NCBI GenBank assembly: GCA_020852815.1
Contig: JADZAN010000041.1
Location: 1 to 37,499 of the forward strand
DNA length: 37,499 nt
Direction: 5' to 3'
DNA from: Gemmatimonadaceae bacterium
Lineage (GTDB): Bacteria; Gemmatimonadota; Gemmatimonadetes; Gemmatimonadales; Gemmatimonadaceae
Of the stretch, positions 1 through 7,907 are shown one piece after another. The stretch's first letter is position 1. Each line of letters starts with the position of its first letter. The translations under genes were made by a program, and so were the position numbers. The notes under the pieces are model-generated. The model saw only the letters and a list, made by a program, of their open reading frames with translations, searched no databases and was not told the origin of the DNA.

Positions 1-190
1 CTCGCGTCGTCAGTGCGCGGTCGCGCCCGACGGATCACGATCCTGCGGTACGGCTTCGGCCCAACCCGCGCATATCAGAGTGATCAGCCGTCGCGCGCCG
101 CGTCCCGCCGTCCACTCGCCCCGCCCCACGCCCGTGTACGCCCCACTCCCACCCCCCTGACCACGTCGCCACTTGACAGGTCGCTTCATA

Positions 191-225
191 TCAGAGTCAC
201 CGAGAATTTGGTTCGGTGACTCTGA
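191..225. repeat. REP-like palindrome, copy 1
   Basis: Perfect inverted repeat: left arm TCAGAGTCACCGA (191-203), 9-base loop GAATTTGGT, right arm TCGGTGACTCTGA (213-225). The right side continues with CCCC as in copy 2, but the left side does not, so this copy has lost its outer left arm. Short GGGGTCAGAGTCA-type palindromes are common scattered intergenic repeats, often linked to REP-associated tyrosine transposases; that link is inference, and no transposase is in the window. Confidence 0.8.
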
Positions 226-341
226 CCCCAAGTGCGCGGAGGGCCCTGTCCGCCCGCCAAGCGCCGATGGCTGGTCCTGCGCTCAGCTGCGTTTAGCTGC
301 GGGACGCTGGGAGAATCGGGGGAACGGGGCCAGGTCGAATC

Positions 342-384
342 GGGGTCAGAGTCAGCGAGAATTTGGTTCGGTGACTCTGACCCC
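342..384. repeat. REP-like palindrome, copy 2
   Basis: Second copy of the same element, 150 bases downstream in the same orientation. Outer arms GGGGTCAGAGTCA (342-354) and TGACTCTGACCCC (372-384) pair perfectly; the inner GCGA/TCGG has one G-G mismatch. The loop carries the same GAATTTGGT as copy 1. Having both full outer arms, it is the more complete copy. Confidence 0.8.
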
Positions 385-407
385 AATTCGGAACTGACCT
401 CAAATCG

Positions 408-444
408 CCCCCCCCCCACCCCCCACCCACCCCCCACCCCCCCC
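408..444. other. C-rich tract, G-quadruplex potential on minus strand
   Basis: Five C runs of 10, 6, 3, 6 and 8 bases separated by single A residues. The complementary strand therefore has G runs with one-base loops, the composition that favours G-quadruplexes. It lies about 100 bases upstream of the response-regulator start. Any regulatory role is inference. Confidence 0.6.
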
Positions 445-542
445 GCACGCGCTGGGTAGAATTACCCACGAACCCGGACCCGGACCGCCACACCTTCCCC
501 CCGAGCAGCGCTCCCCCCCCCCCGGAACCGAGTCCCCCTGCC

Positions 543-1148
543 ATGAAGCGCATCCTCATCGTCGAAGACAACGTCGACCTCGCCGGTGGCCTCAAGCGCA
601 ACCTGGAGGTCGAGGGGCACAGGGCGACGGTGGCGGGGACGGCGGCCGCGGCGGTCGAGGCGGCGATGCGCGATGTCCCTGACCTCCTCGTCCTCGACCT
701 GGGGCTCCCCGACCGCGACGGCTACTACGTCCTCGAGCAAGTGCGCGCGCGCGGGTGCAACGCCCCGGTCCTCATTCTCTCGGCACGCGGCCTCGAGGCC
801 GACAAGGTGAAGGGGTTCCGCCTCGGGGCCGACGACTACGTCACCAAGCCGTTCGGCGTCGTCGAACTCATGGCCCGCATCGGCGCGCACCTGCGCCGCG
901 CCACCAGCGACGAGACGGCCGACAGCAACGGCGCGTTAGGCGACGAGGCGCTCCAGCAGCGGTTCGGCCTCACGGATCGCCAGGTCGAGGTGGCGCGCCT
1001 CCTCGCCCAGGGACTCTCGAACGCCGAGATCGCGGAGACGCTGGGGCTGAGCACCTTCACCGCGCGCAACCACACCGAGGCGGTCCTCCTCAAGCTCGGC
1101 GCCTCCACGCGCGCCCGCGTGGGCGCCATCCTGCGCGGCCAGGCGTGA
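543..1148 (+). CDS. Response regulator, receiver plus LuxR-type HTH
   Basis: A 201-residue two-component response regulator and predicted DNA-binding transcription factor. The receiver domain covers residues 3-118, with acidic pocket E8/D9, phosphoacceptor D52 (motif VLDLGLPDRDG), the Ser/Thr position at S80 and conserved K102 in the TKPF motif. A short linker leads to a GerE/LuxR helix-turn-helix at about 141-198 (LTDRQVEVARLLAQG, then the SNAEIAETLG helix). The receiver's end (GADDYVTKPF, then ELMARIGAHLRR) is the form usual in OmpR-type regulators, so receiver and output look like a mixed pair. The ATG at 543 gives a complete receiver; no strong ribosome site precedes it. The histidine kinase follows after 58 bases and is the likely partner. 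Confidence 0.9.
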   Translation: MKRILIVEDNVDLAGGLKRNLEVEGHRATVAGTAAAAVEAAMRDVPDLLVLDLGLPDRDGYYVLEQVRARGCNAPVLILSARGLEADKVKGFRLGADDYVTKPFGVVELMARIGAHLRRATSDETADSNGALGDEALQQRFGLTDRQVEVARLLAQGLSNAEIAETLGLSTFTARNHTEAVLLKLGASTRARVGAILRGQA

Positions 1149-1206
1149 CCGGCGGCGCTGGCGCGTTGCGCCTCGCGGCCAGCGCTCGCCCCCGCCGGGG
1201 CGCACG

Positions 1207-3108
1207 ATGAGCGCCCCCGCGCGCCTGCCGGCCCGCCTCTCGCGCGCCTGGGCCCGCGCGATCGTCCCCCGCGTCCCCACCGTCCTGTTCTCGCTCTTGC
1301 TCCTGGCGATGATGGCGGTGTCGATCATTGCCGGGCGGCAGCTGCGCCGCAGCCGGGAGAGCCACGCGCGCGCCACCGACGAGGCGCTCACGGAGTACGC
1401 CCTCTTTGCCGCGCGACTGTTCGGCGAGCGCGCCTTTGCCGTGAGCGTGTCCGAGCGCACGCGCGCCGCCGCCGCCGTCCTCACCGCCCCGCAGCGCCCC
1501 CCCACCACCGTCACCCTCGTCGACTTTGCCGCCACCGTGCGCGACGTCCTCGACGGCGACGGCTACGATGTCGGGGGCGACTCGCTGGCCGGCTACTTCC
1601 GCATGAGCGCGCGCCCCGGCGCACCGTTCGAGGCGTTAGGCTCTGCTCGGCGGGCCGACGTGCGTGCCCAGGTCGACTCGGCGCTCGCCGACGTCGAGCC
1701 GCCCCGGCTCTACCGCAACGAGACCGCGCAGCGCCACCGCATGCTCAACGGCGTCCCCATCACCGTCGTCATCGCCATGCACCGCGACGCCGACGGCTCG
1801 GTCATCACCTGGTTCGGCTACATCTTCGACCGGCTGCGACATTGGGAGGTGAGCGGCAACCGAATCCTTGCCCAGCAGCCGCTCCTCCCGCCCTCGCTCC
1901 TCGACCCCAGCTGGCGTTACGGCGCCGCCTACTCCACCGACTCGCTCATCTCCATCACCGCCTTCACGCCGCAGGGGAAGGAGCTGTACCGATCGCGTCG
2001 CGTCATTCCCGGCGGGATCTCCGGCACGTTCGAGTATCGCACGACGGCCGGCGGCGTGCGCTTCGTCGCCACGTTGCACCCGCTCCTCGTGCAGACCGTG
2101 CGCGAACGGCTGCGCGCCAACCAGCGCAACGTCATTGCCTTCGCCTGGGAGCTGGGCGGGAGGGAGCACCGGGTCGAGGCCCCGATCGAGCTCCTCCTTC
2201 CCACGCTCACCGCGCTCCTCGCCATCGCCGCCGTGTTGCACCTGTGGCGTGAGCACACGCTGGTGCGGGCGCGGCGCGACTTCGTGGCCAGCGTCTCGCA
2301 TGAGCTGCGCACGCCGCTGGCGCAGATCCGCATGTTCACCGAGACGTTGCAGCTGGGACGCGAGCGCGACGCACACGAGCGCCAGGGCTGGCTCAACATC
2401 ATCTCGCGCGAGGCGCGGCGACTGGGTGACCTGGTGGAGAACATCCTCCTCTTTTCCCACATCGACGCCGACCGTGCCAGGCTCGAACTCGAACGCACGG
2501 ACCTCGGGGAACTGATCGAGGAAGTGGTCGAGGGCTACGTCCCCATGGCTGACCAGCGCCGGATGCGCATCCTGGCCGACGCGCCGTCGCGCATCTTCTC
2601 CATGGTCGACCCGCGCGCCATGCGACAGGTCATCGTCAACCTCCTCGACAACGCGCTCAAGTACGGCCCCCCGGGGCAGACGGTGAGCGTGGAACTGGAG
2701 CGCATCGGGAGCGTGGCGCGCATCACCGTGAGCGACCAGGGACCCGGCATCGAGTCCAACGATCGCAAGCGACTGTGGGAACCGTTCGTCCGGCTGGGGA
2801 AGGAGGCGGGGACCAGCGGCGGGAGCGGGATCGGGCTCGCCGTCGTGCGCGCGCTTGTCGAGAAGCACGGCGCGACCGTTGCCCTCGACGACGCTCCGGG
2901 CGGTGGCGCGCGTTTCATCCTCGAGTTCGAGGTGAGCGAGAGCGCGGCGGGGTTGCCGTTGCGGGCGACGGGGGAGTTCCGCGCGCCGCGGATGGTGAAC
3001 GGGGTGATGATTTCGGGGGCGATGCCGGCGATGCCGAGGCCCGGGCGAGACGTTGATGCAGCAGCGGAATCGCCGTCGCCCGGACGCTCAGCCGGTGCCG
3101 GTGACTGA
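1207..3108 (+). CDS. Membrane sensor histidine kinase
   Basis: A 633-residue sensor kinase. Order: basic N-terminus, transmembrane helix 1 (about 23-43), a roughly 280-residue periplasmic sensor region with no family I recognise, transmembrane helix 2 (about 327-347), then directly the HisKA dimerisation domain with phosphorylated H365 in SHELRTPLAQIR, with no HAMP or PAS domain between. The HATPase domain has the N-box NLLDNALKYG (N478, N482), G1 DQGPGIE, the F-box region around LWEPFVRLG and G2 SGIGLAVV, so all ATP-binding motifs are present. The C-terminal 50 residues or so are low-complexity and beyond the fold. It lies 58 bases after the response regulator and is probably co-transcribed. 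The signal sensed cannot be read from the sequence. Confidence 0.93.
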   Translation: MSAPARLPARLSRAWARAIVPRVPTVLFSLLLLAMMAVSIIAGRQLRRSRESHARATDEALTEYALFAARLFGERAFAVSVSERTRAAAAVLTAPQRPPTTVTLVDFAATVRDVLDGDGYDVGGDSLAGYFRMSARPGAPFEALGSARRADVRAQVDSALADVEPPRLYRNETAQRHRMLNGVPITVVIAMHRDADGSVITWFGYIFDRLRHWEVSGNRILAQQPLLPPSLLDPSWRYGAAYSTDSLISITAFTPQGKELYRSRRVIPGGISGTFEYRTTAGGVRFVATLHPLLVQTVRERLRANQRNVIAFAWELGGREHRVEAPIELLLPTLTALLAIAAVLHLWREHTLVRARRDFVASVSHELRTPLAQIRMFTETLQLGRERDAHERQGWLNIISREARRLGDLVENILLFSHIDADRARLELERTDLGELIEEVVEGYVPMADQRRMRILADAPSRIFSMVDPRAMRQVIVNLLDNALKYGPPGQTVSVELERIGSVARITVSDQGPGIESNDRKRLWEPFVRLGKEAGTSGGSGIGLAVVRALVEKHGATVALDDAPGGGARFILEFEVSESAAGLPLRATGEFRAPRMVNGVMISGAMPAMPRPGRDVDAAAESPSPGRSAGAGD

Positions 3109-3140
3109 AACTACCTCGGTCGCGAACCGGCCGGCGTACG

Positions 3141-3715
3141 TCACCGTGACGCTCTCTCTGCGATCAACTCGAGCAGATCGCGCCGGAAGTCCTCCAGATG
3201 TCGCGCGGCGTCTCCACTGTCGAACGACCAGTTGCTGAGCCGCATCTGGTCGCGAAGCGCGATGACGCCGGTCGCGGTCGCCTCACCGAACAACTCGAGA
3301 CAGATGGATTGCGCTTCCTGCATGCGCTGCTCTCCCGAGTGCTCCCGCGACCATGCCTTCACCTGATTCCATTCGTCCTCGGTCAGTGATGCCCACACCG
3401 CGAACAGGTCCAGCGCGTGGTAGCGCTGCTTCCTATCGGTGGCACGCGTGAGTCGGTCGCGCAGCGCGAAGAGCTTGAGGATGAAGTAGGTGAAGGGATG
3501 GAGGACAGTGACTACGATCGACTCTGTCCGTTCACGGGCCGCACGCGCATTGACTTGACATGCACGAGCGCCGCATCTGACTCCGCTACAGGCCCCGTGA
3601 GCAGGTCGATCTTCACTGTGGCGGACATGCCCTCCGCGCGGCGGGGAATCGCGAACTGCATGAAGTTGACGGTCGGTTCGTAGCCGAGCTGGCGCGCATG
3701 CGTCGGTCGTCCTGG
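3141..3715 (-). pseudogene. Remnant of a nucleotidyltransferase-like protein
   Basis: Two pieces in different frames on the minus strand. The right-hand piece (about 3715 down to a TAG at 3512) reads LGYEPTVNFMQFAIPRR, then TVKIDLLTGPVAESDAALVH. The second piece, open down to 3141, reads TVLHPFTYFILKLFALRDR, then YHALDLFAVWASLTEDEW. Motifs of the type FTYxxxKLxAxRDR and HALDL are, from memory, typical of a family of uncharacterised bacterial nucleotidyltransferase-like (AbiEii-like) proteins, so this looks like the middle and C-terminus of one such protein. The frame changes near 3515-3540, probably with loss of a few residues; the N-terminus is absent and replaced by the MmeI-like fragment. 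It is tail-to-tail with the kinase gene. The family call is from motif memory and is moderate. Confidence 0.5.
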
Positions 3716-3999
3716 ATGCCCTGCCCGGTGGCCTTACCCTCGAGGGCGAAGTGTCCCGCGCGATACCAGTCGATGCGGTTGTTGGCGAGGTTGCCGTCCC
3801 GGTCGACCACCTGCACCGGATACTCGAATCGGTGGTGATCCGTGGGCGGGGTCGGCGCACTCACCCCCAGGGCGGCGCACAGCTCGAGGACGAACCCCTG
3901 CAGCGTGGCCTGTTCGTTCGCCGTCGTCCCCTTCCACCGCTCCATCATCGTCGCGACCCGGGGAGCGATCGCAGCGAGGTCCCATACCCGTGGCGTCAT
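3700..3999 (-). pseudogene. N-terminal fragment of MmeI-like methyltransferase/endonuclease
   Basis: About 100 residues from the ATG at 3999 on the minus strand: MTPRVWDLAAIAPRV, later LQGFVLELCAALGV and NNRIDWYRAGHFALEGKATG. The LCxxLGVxxPTP segment followed by RIDxYxxGxFxLExK resembles the N-terminal domain of large MmeI/type IIG DNA methyltransferase-endonucleases, which carry a PD-(D/E)XK-like nuclease there. Full-length members are roughly 900-1000 residues or more, so everything after the N-terminal domain is missing. Near 3700 the frame stops matching and the nucleotidyltransferase-like remnant begins, so the two are joined by a deletion. It is unlikely to be functional. Confidence 0.5.
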
Positions 4000-4091
4000 G
4001 CGCGGGAAAGTAGGGCGATGCGGGCGACGTCGCGACCGCTGCCACGGGAGCGCGCCTCCGGGGGGTGGCGAGCGACGCCAGGAAGAATGGA

Positions 4092-4197
4092 TCCCAGCTT
4101 TCGCTGGGACGGTGGGGGTACGCTGGGGCGGTGGGCGCAGGCTGGGACGGTGGGCGCAGGGAGGGACAGTGGGCGTATGCAGGGACGGTGGGTGATT
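4092..4197. repeat. Hairpin plus five 19-bp tandem units
   Basis: A perfect hairpin, TCCCAGC (4092-4098), loop TTTC, GCTGGGA (4103-4109), leads into five head-to-tail 19-bp units: 4103-4121, 4122-4140, 4141-4159, 4160-4178 and 4179-4197. The unit is close to GCTGGGACGGTGGGCGCAG; units 2 and 3 differ at one base, units 4 and 5 are more diverged. The hairpin's right arm is also the start of unit 1, so the array may have grown from it. It occupies the gap between the remnant at 3999 and the gene at 4293; a 19-bp period does not suit coding. Confidence 0.85.
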
Positions 4198-4292
4198 CTT
4201 CCCCAACCTCCGCTTGCGCCACCCCCGCCCGCTTCGGATTTTCGCCGGGCTGAAGTTCTGCCCCCAAGATTCCGCAATTCCGGAGGAAGTGC

Positions 4293-7200
4293 ATGTGCAT
4301 CCGAGCCCGCCACTCCTGGCGAGCGGCCCTGCTGTCGATTGCCTGTGTCGCTCCGCTTGTCGCCCCCTTCGCGGTAACCGGCGCCCAGGCCCGCCCAGCG
4401 CCTCGCCCGGCCGGCGTTCGCGCCACCGTCGTCCAGCCGGCGCCCACCGGGCCGCTGACCTTCGACTCCACCGTCTTCGGCGCCCTGCGCTGGCGCGAGC
4501 ACGGCCCGGCGCGCGGCGGACGCTCGGTGGCCGCGGCCGGGTCGGTGCAGCGCCCTAACGAGTACTGGATGGGGACCACCGGCGGTGGCGTCTTCAAGTC
4601 GACCGACGGCGGGAACAACTGGGCCGCCGCCAGCGACAAATACTTCGGCGGGACCATCGGCTCGATCGCCGTCGACCCGCAGAACGCCGACATCGTCTGG
4701 GTCGGCGGCGGCGAGACGGACATCCGCGGCAACACGGCCGGCGGCGACGGCCTCTGGAAGACGACGGACGGCGGAAAGACCTGGTCGCTCCTCGGCTTCA
4801 GGGAGGAGCACATCGCGGCGATCCGAATTCATCCCACCAACAAGGACATCGCCTGGCTGGCCGTCTTCGGGAACCCGTTCCGCGCCGGCGCGGAGCGCGG
4901 CGTCTACAAGACCACCGACGGCGGCAAGACGTTCAGCAAGCTGTTGTTTGTCAACGACTCCACCGGTGCCATCGACATCCAGCTCGACCCGTCAAACCCC
5001 GACATCCTCTACGCCGCCACCTGGCAGGCGTATCGCACCTCGTGGGCGATGTCGTCGGGCGGGATGGGGAGCGGGATCTGGAAGTCGACCGATGGCGGCG
5101 CACGCTGGACCTCGCTCACGAAGACGGCCAAGGGGCTTCCCACCGGCGTGATCGGGAAGATCGGCCTCACCGTCTCGCCCGTGAAGCCGGCGCTCGTCTG
5201 GGCCGTGATCGAGCACGACTCCGGCGGCGTGTATCGCTCCGACGATGCCGGCGCCACGTGGAGCTACATCAACCGCGACCGCAAGCTGCGCCAGCGCGCC
5301 TGGTACTACTCCAACCTCGTGGCCGACCCCAAGGACACCAACGTCGTCTATGCCCTCAACGTGGGCTTCTACCGCTCGCGTGACGGCGGCAAGACGTTCC
5401 CGGAAGCGATCAACGTCCCGCACGGCGACAACCACGACCTGTGGATAGCCCCCAACGATCCGCAGCGAATGATCGAGGCCAACGACGGCGGCGCCACCGT
5501 CAGCACCAATGCCGGCAAGACGTGGACCGACCAGGAGTTTGCCACGGCGCAGATGTACCACGTCGACACCGACAACAGTTATCCGTACCAGATCTGCGGC
5601 GCGCAGCAGGACAACTCGACGCTGTGCGGGCCCAGCCGGGGCGAGGGGCGCGTCAACATCTCCGACTGGAAGGATGCCGGCGGCGGTGAATCGGGCTACG
5701 TCACCCCGCATCCCACCAAGCCGGGGATCGTCTTTGCCGGCTCCTACGGCGGCCTCCTCACCCGCAAGGACCTCAACACCGGCTTCACCCGCGACGTGAC
5801 GGTGTACCCCATCAACCCGATGGGCTTCTCGTCCAAGGACATCAAGGTCCGCTTCCAGTGGACCTTCCCCATCGTCTTCTCGCGCCACGACAGCAAGGTG
5901 CTCTACGCCGCCGGGTCACGCCTCTTCCGCTCTACCGACGAAGGGGAGAGCTGGAGTGCGGTGTCGCCCGAACTCGCGCGCCGCGACCCGTCGACGATGG
6001 AGGCGTCGGGCGGCCCGATCACGAAGGACCAGACGGGCGTCGAGACCTACGCGCTCATCTTCGCCTTCGACGAATCGCCGTTGCAGAAGGGGATCCTCTG
6101 GGTCGGGACCGACGATGGCCTGGTGTGGATCTCGAGAAACAACGGCGTGAGCTGGGAGAACGTGACGCCGAAGGACATCGGGGACTTCACGCGCATCTCG
6201 ATCATCGAGCCCGGGAACTACGATGCCGGCACCGCCTACGTTGCCGCCAATCGCTACCAGCTGGGTGACAAGTCGCCGATCCTCTACAAGACCACCGACT
6301 ACGGGAAGAGCTGGACCCGCATCGTCAGCGGGATTGCCCCCGAGCATTTCGTGCGCGTGGTGCGCGAGGACCCGGTGCGTCGCGGCCTCCTCTTTGCCGG
6401 CACGGAGCGCGGCGTCTACGTCTCGTTCGACGACGGGCGCAACTGGAGTTCGCTGCGCCGTAATCTCCCGCTGGTTCCGGTGCACGACCTGCGCATCAAG
6501 GACAACGACCTGATCGCCGCCACGCACGGGCGCTCCTTCTGGGTGATGGACAACATCTCGGCGCTGCGGCAGCTGACGGCCGAGGTGCCGGCCAGCGTGG
6601 CGCACCTCTTCCAGCCTAACGATGCGATCCGCTCCGAGGGGGGCGGCGGCTTCTTCGCCCAGCTCATGGCGATGATGGGTGGTGGCGGTGGGGTCGGCGC
6701 CAACCCGCCGGGCGGGGCGCTGATCCAGTACTACCTCAAGAGCCCCAACCAGAAGGTCACGCTCGAGTTCCTCGACGCGCAGGGCAAGTCGATCGCCGCC
6801 TTCACCAGCGACCAGGACGCCGAGACGGCCGCCGACTCGCTGCGCACGGAAGGGCTGAAGGCCGCCGCGATCGACTCCATGGTGAACAAGGCCGGCTTCA
6901 CGCGCGACTCGGCCACCAAGGTCGTGACCGCGCGCTTTGCCGACCCGTCGGCCATGATGCAGAACATCGACTTCGAGGAGTTCTTCTCGCGCCCGCCGCG
7001 CCCGGCGCGGGTGCCGAACAAGGGGGGGATGAACACCTTCGCGTGGGACATGCACTATCCCGACGCCGTGCGCTTTGACGGGATGATCATGTGGGCCGCC
7101 GGCACCACAGGCCCCACCGCACCGCCGGGGACGTACAGCGTGCGCATGAAGGCGCTCGACGACGCGGCGCAGACGCGGACCTTCAGGCTCAAGCGCGACC

Positions 7201-7712
7201 CGCGCAGCGACGCGACCGACGCCGACCTCCAGGCGCAATTCAGGCTCCTCATCGCCATTCGCGACAAGACCACCGAGGCCAACAACGCCGTGCGCCTCGT
7301 GCGCAACATGCGCGCGCAGGTGAACGACCGAAACGGGAAGATCACCGGCGCCCAGGCCAACGAGTTCAAGCAGCTGGCGGGGGAGATGATGGGCGAGATG
7401 TCGGCGGGCGAGCAGGAGGTCTACCAGGTGAAGAACCAGAGCTCGCAGGACCCGCTCAACTATCCCATCAAGCTGAACAACCAGATCGCCGCACTGGCCG
7501 GCGTCGTGGGCCAGGGGGAATACCGTCCGACGAAGCAGGCGCAGGAGGCCTACGCCACGCTCAGCAAGTTGCTGGACGACCAGGTGGCGGCGATCAACAA
7601 GGGGATGAACAGCCGGCTACCGCGACTGAATGCGATCCTCAAGGCCTCGGGGCTCCCGGAACTCAAGCCGTCGACAGAGGAAGTGAAGAAGCGGCCGAAT
7701 GTGGTCTCGTAG
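4293..7712 (+). CDS. Secreted Asp-box (VPS10/sortilin-like) beta-propeller protein
   Basis: A 1139-residue exported protein. The ATG at 4293 follows a GGAGG site (4282-4286). An N-terminal signal peptide (about 1-32, hydrophobic core LLSIACVAPLVAPF, cut near TGA-QA) is followed by a propeller region rich in Asp-box motifs: STDGGNNW, TTDGGKTW, TTDGGKTF, STDGGARW, SDDAGATW, SRDGGKTF, STNAGKTW, STDEGESW, SRNNGVSW, TTDYGKSW and SFDDGRNW, spread over roughly residues 100-730. The last 400 residues include a Gly-rich linker (GGGGGVG near 790), a beta-rich domain and a charged helical tail. Relatives are annotated as glycosyl hydrolases or sortilin-like proteins, but no catalytic residues are evident. 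It probably binds or processes polymers or peptides outside the cell. It is monocistronic and followed by a strong hairpin. Confidence 0.88.
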   Translation: MCIRARHSWRAALLSIACVAPLVAPFAVTGAQARPAPRPAGVRATVVQPAPTGPLTFDSTVFGALRWREHGPARGGRSVAAAGSVQRPNEYWMGTTGGGVFKSTDGGNNWAAASDKYFGGTIGSIAVDPQNADIVWVGGGETDIRGNTAGGDGLWKTTDGGKTWSLLGFREEHIAAIRIHPTNKDIAWLAVFGNPFRAGAERGVYKTTDGGKTFSKLLFVNDSTGAIDIQLDPSNPDILYAATWQAYRTSWAMSSGGMGSGIWKSTDGGARWTSLTKTAKGLPTGVIGKIGLTVSPVKPALVWAVIEHDSGGVYRSDDAGATWSYINRDRKLRQRAWYYSNLVADPKDTNVVYALNVGFYRSRDGGKTFPEAINVPHGDNHDLWIAPNDPQRMIEANDGGATVSTNAGKTWTDQEFATAQMYHVDTDNSYPYQICGAQQDNSTLCGPSRGEGRVNISDWKDAGGGESGYVTPHPTKPGIVFAGSYGGLLTRKDLNTGFTRDVTVYPINPMGFSSKDIKVRFQWTFPIVFSRHDSKVLYAAGSRLFRSTDEGESWSAVSPELARRDPSTMEASGGPITKDQTGVETYALIFAFDESPLQKGILWVGTDDGLVWISRNNGVSWENVTPKDIGDFTRISIIEPGNYDAGTAYVAANRYQLGDKSPILYKTTDYGKSWTRIVSGIAPEHFVRVVREDPVRRGLLFAGTERGVYVSFDDGRNWSSLRRNLPLVPVHDLRIKDNDLIAATHGRSFWVMDNISALRQLTAEVPASVAHLFQPNDAIRSEGGGGFFAQLMAMMGGGGGVGANPPGGALIQYYLKSPNQKVTLEFLDAQGKSIAAFTSDQDAETAADSLRTEGLKAAAIDSMVNKAGFTRDSATKVVTARFADPSAMMQNIDFEEFFSRPPRPARVPNKGGMNTFAWDMHYPDAVRFDGMIMWAAGTTGPTAPPGTYSVRMKALDDAAQTRTFRLKRDPRSDATDADLQAQFRLLIAIRDKTTEANNAVRLVRNMRAQVNDRNGKITGAQANEFKQLAGEMMGEMSAGEQEVYQVKNQSSQDPLNYPIKLNNQIAALAGVVGQGEYRPTKQAQEAYATLSKLLDDQVAAINKGMNSRLPRLNAILKASGLPELKPSTEEVKKRPNVVS

Positions 7713-7771
7713 AGACTAGAAGCCTGCCTCAGCGAAGGCTGGGGACGAGAGCGTTCAAGACCGAAAAGCTC

Positions 7772-7875
7772 GACACGGAGGCTCACGGAGGTGTCACGGA
7801 GGTACACGGAGGAGTGCGGCGGAATCGCTGACGTCCTCCGTGTACCTCCGTGACACCTCCGAGGACCTCCGTGTC
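7772..7875. terminator. Large inverted repeat between convergent genes
   Basis: Perfect 27-bp inverted repeat, arms 7787-7813 and 7834-7860, with a 20-base loop. An outer imperfect layer adds GACACGGAGG (from 7772) pairing with CCTCCGTGTC (ending at 7875). It lies 75 bases after the Asp-box gene stop and 33 bases before the stop of the convergent lipoprotein gene, so it could end transcription from both sides, although it has no T-run. The arms consist of CACGGAGG-type words that recur in the 183-bp repeats at 19135-19776, so it may be a mobile palindrome reused as a terminator. Confidence 0.6.
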
Positions 7876-7907
7876 CCGCTTCTGGTTGTTGCGGTTGTCC
7901 GCTCACC

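Larger units (their letters stand above)
1..542. other. Non-coding left edge with repeats
   Basis: No open frame here has the look of a gene: the candidate frames are Arg/Pro-rich and match no family I recognise. The stretch holds two copies of a palindromic repeat (191-225 and 342-384), a fragment of the same repeat near 64-75 (shared CATATCAGAGT), a C-rich tract at 408-444 and a run of eleven C at 513-523, 20 bases before the response-regulator start. It is the leader of the two-component pair, but I see no clear promoter. Confidence 0.6.

Noticed and set aside
5916-7238. A 440-codon frame antisense to the Asp-box gene
   Set aside because: Composition of a shadow frame, no start site, no domain; the plus-strand protein is continuous with regular Asp-box motifs.
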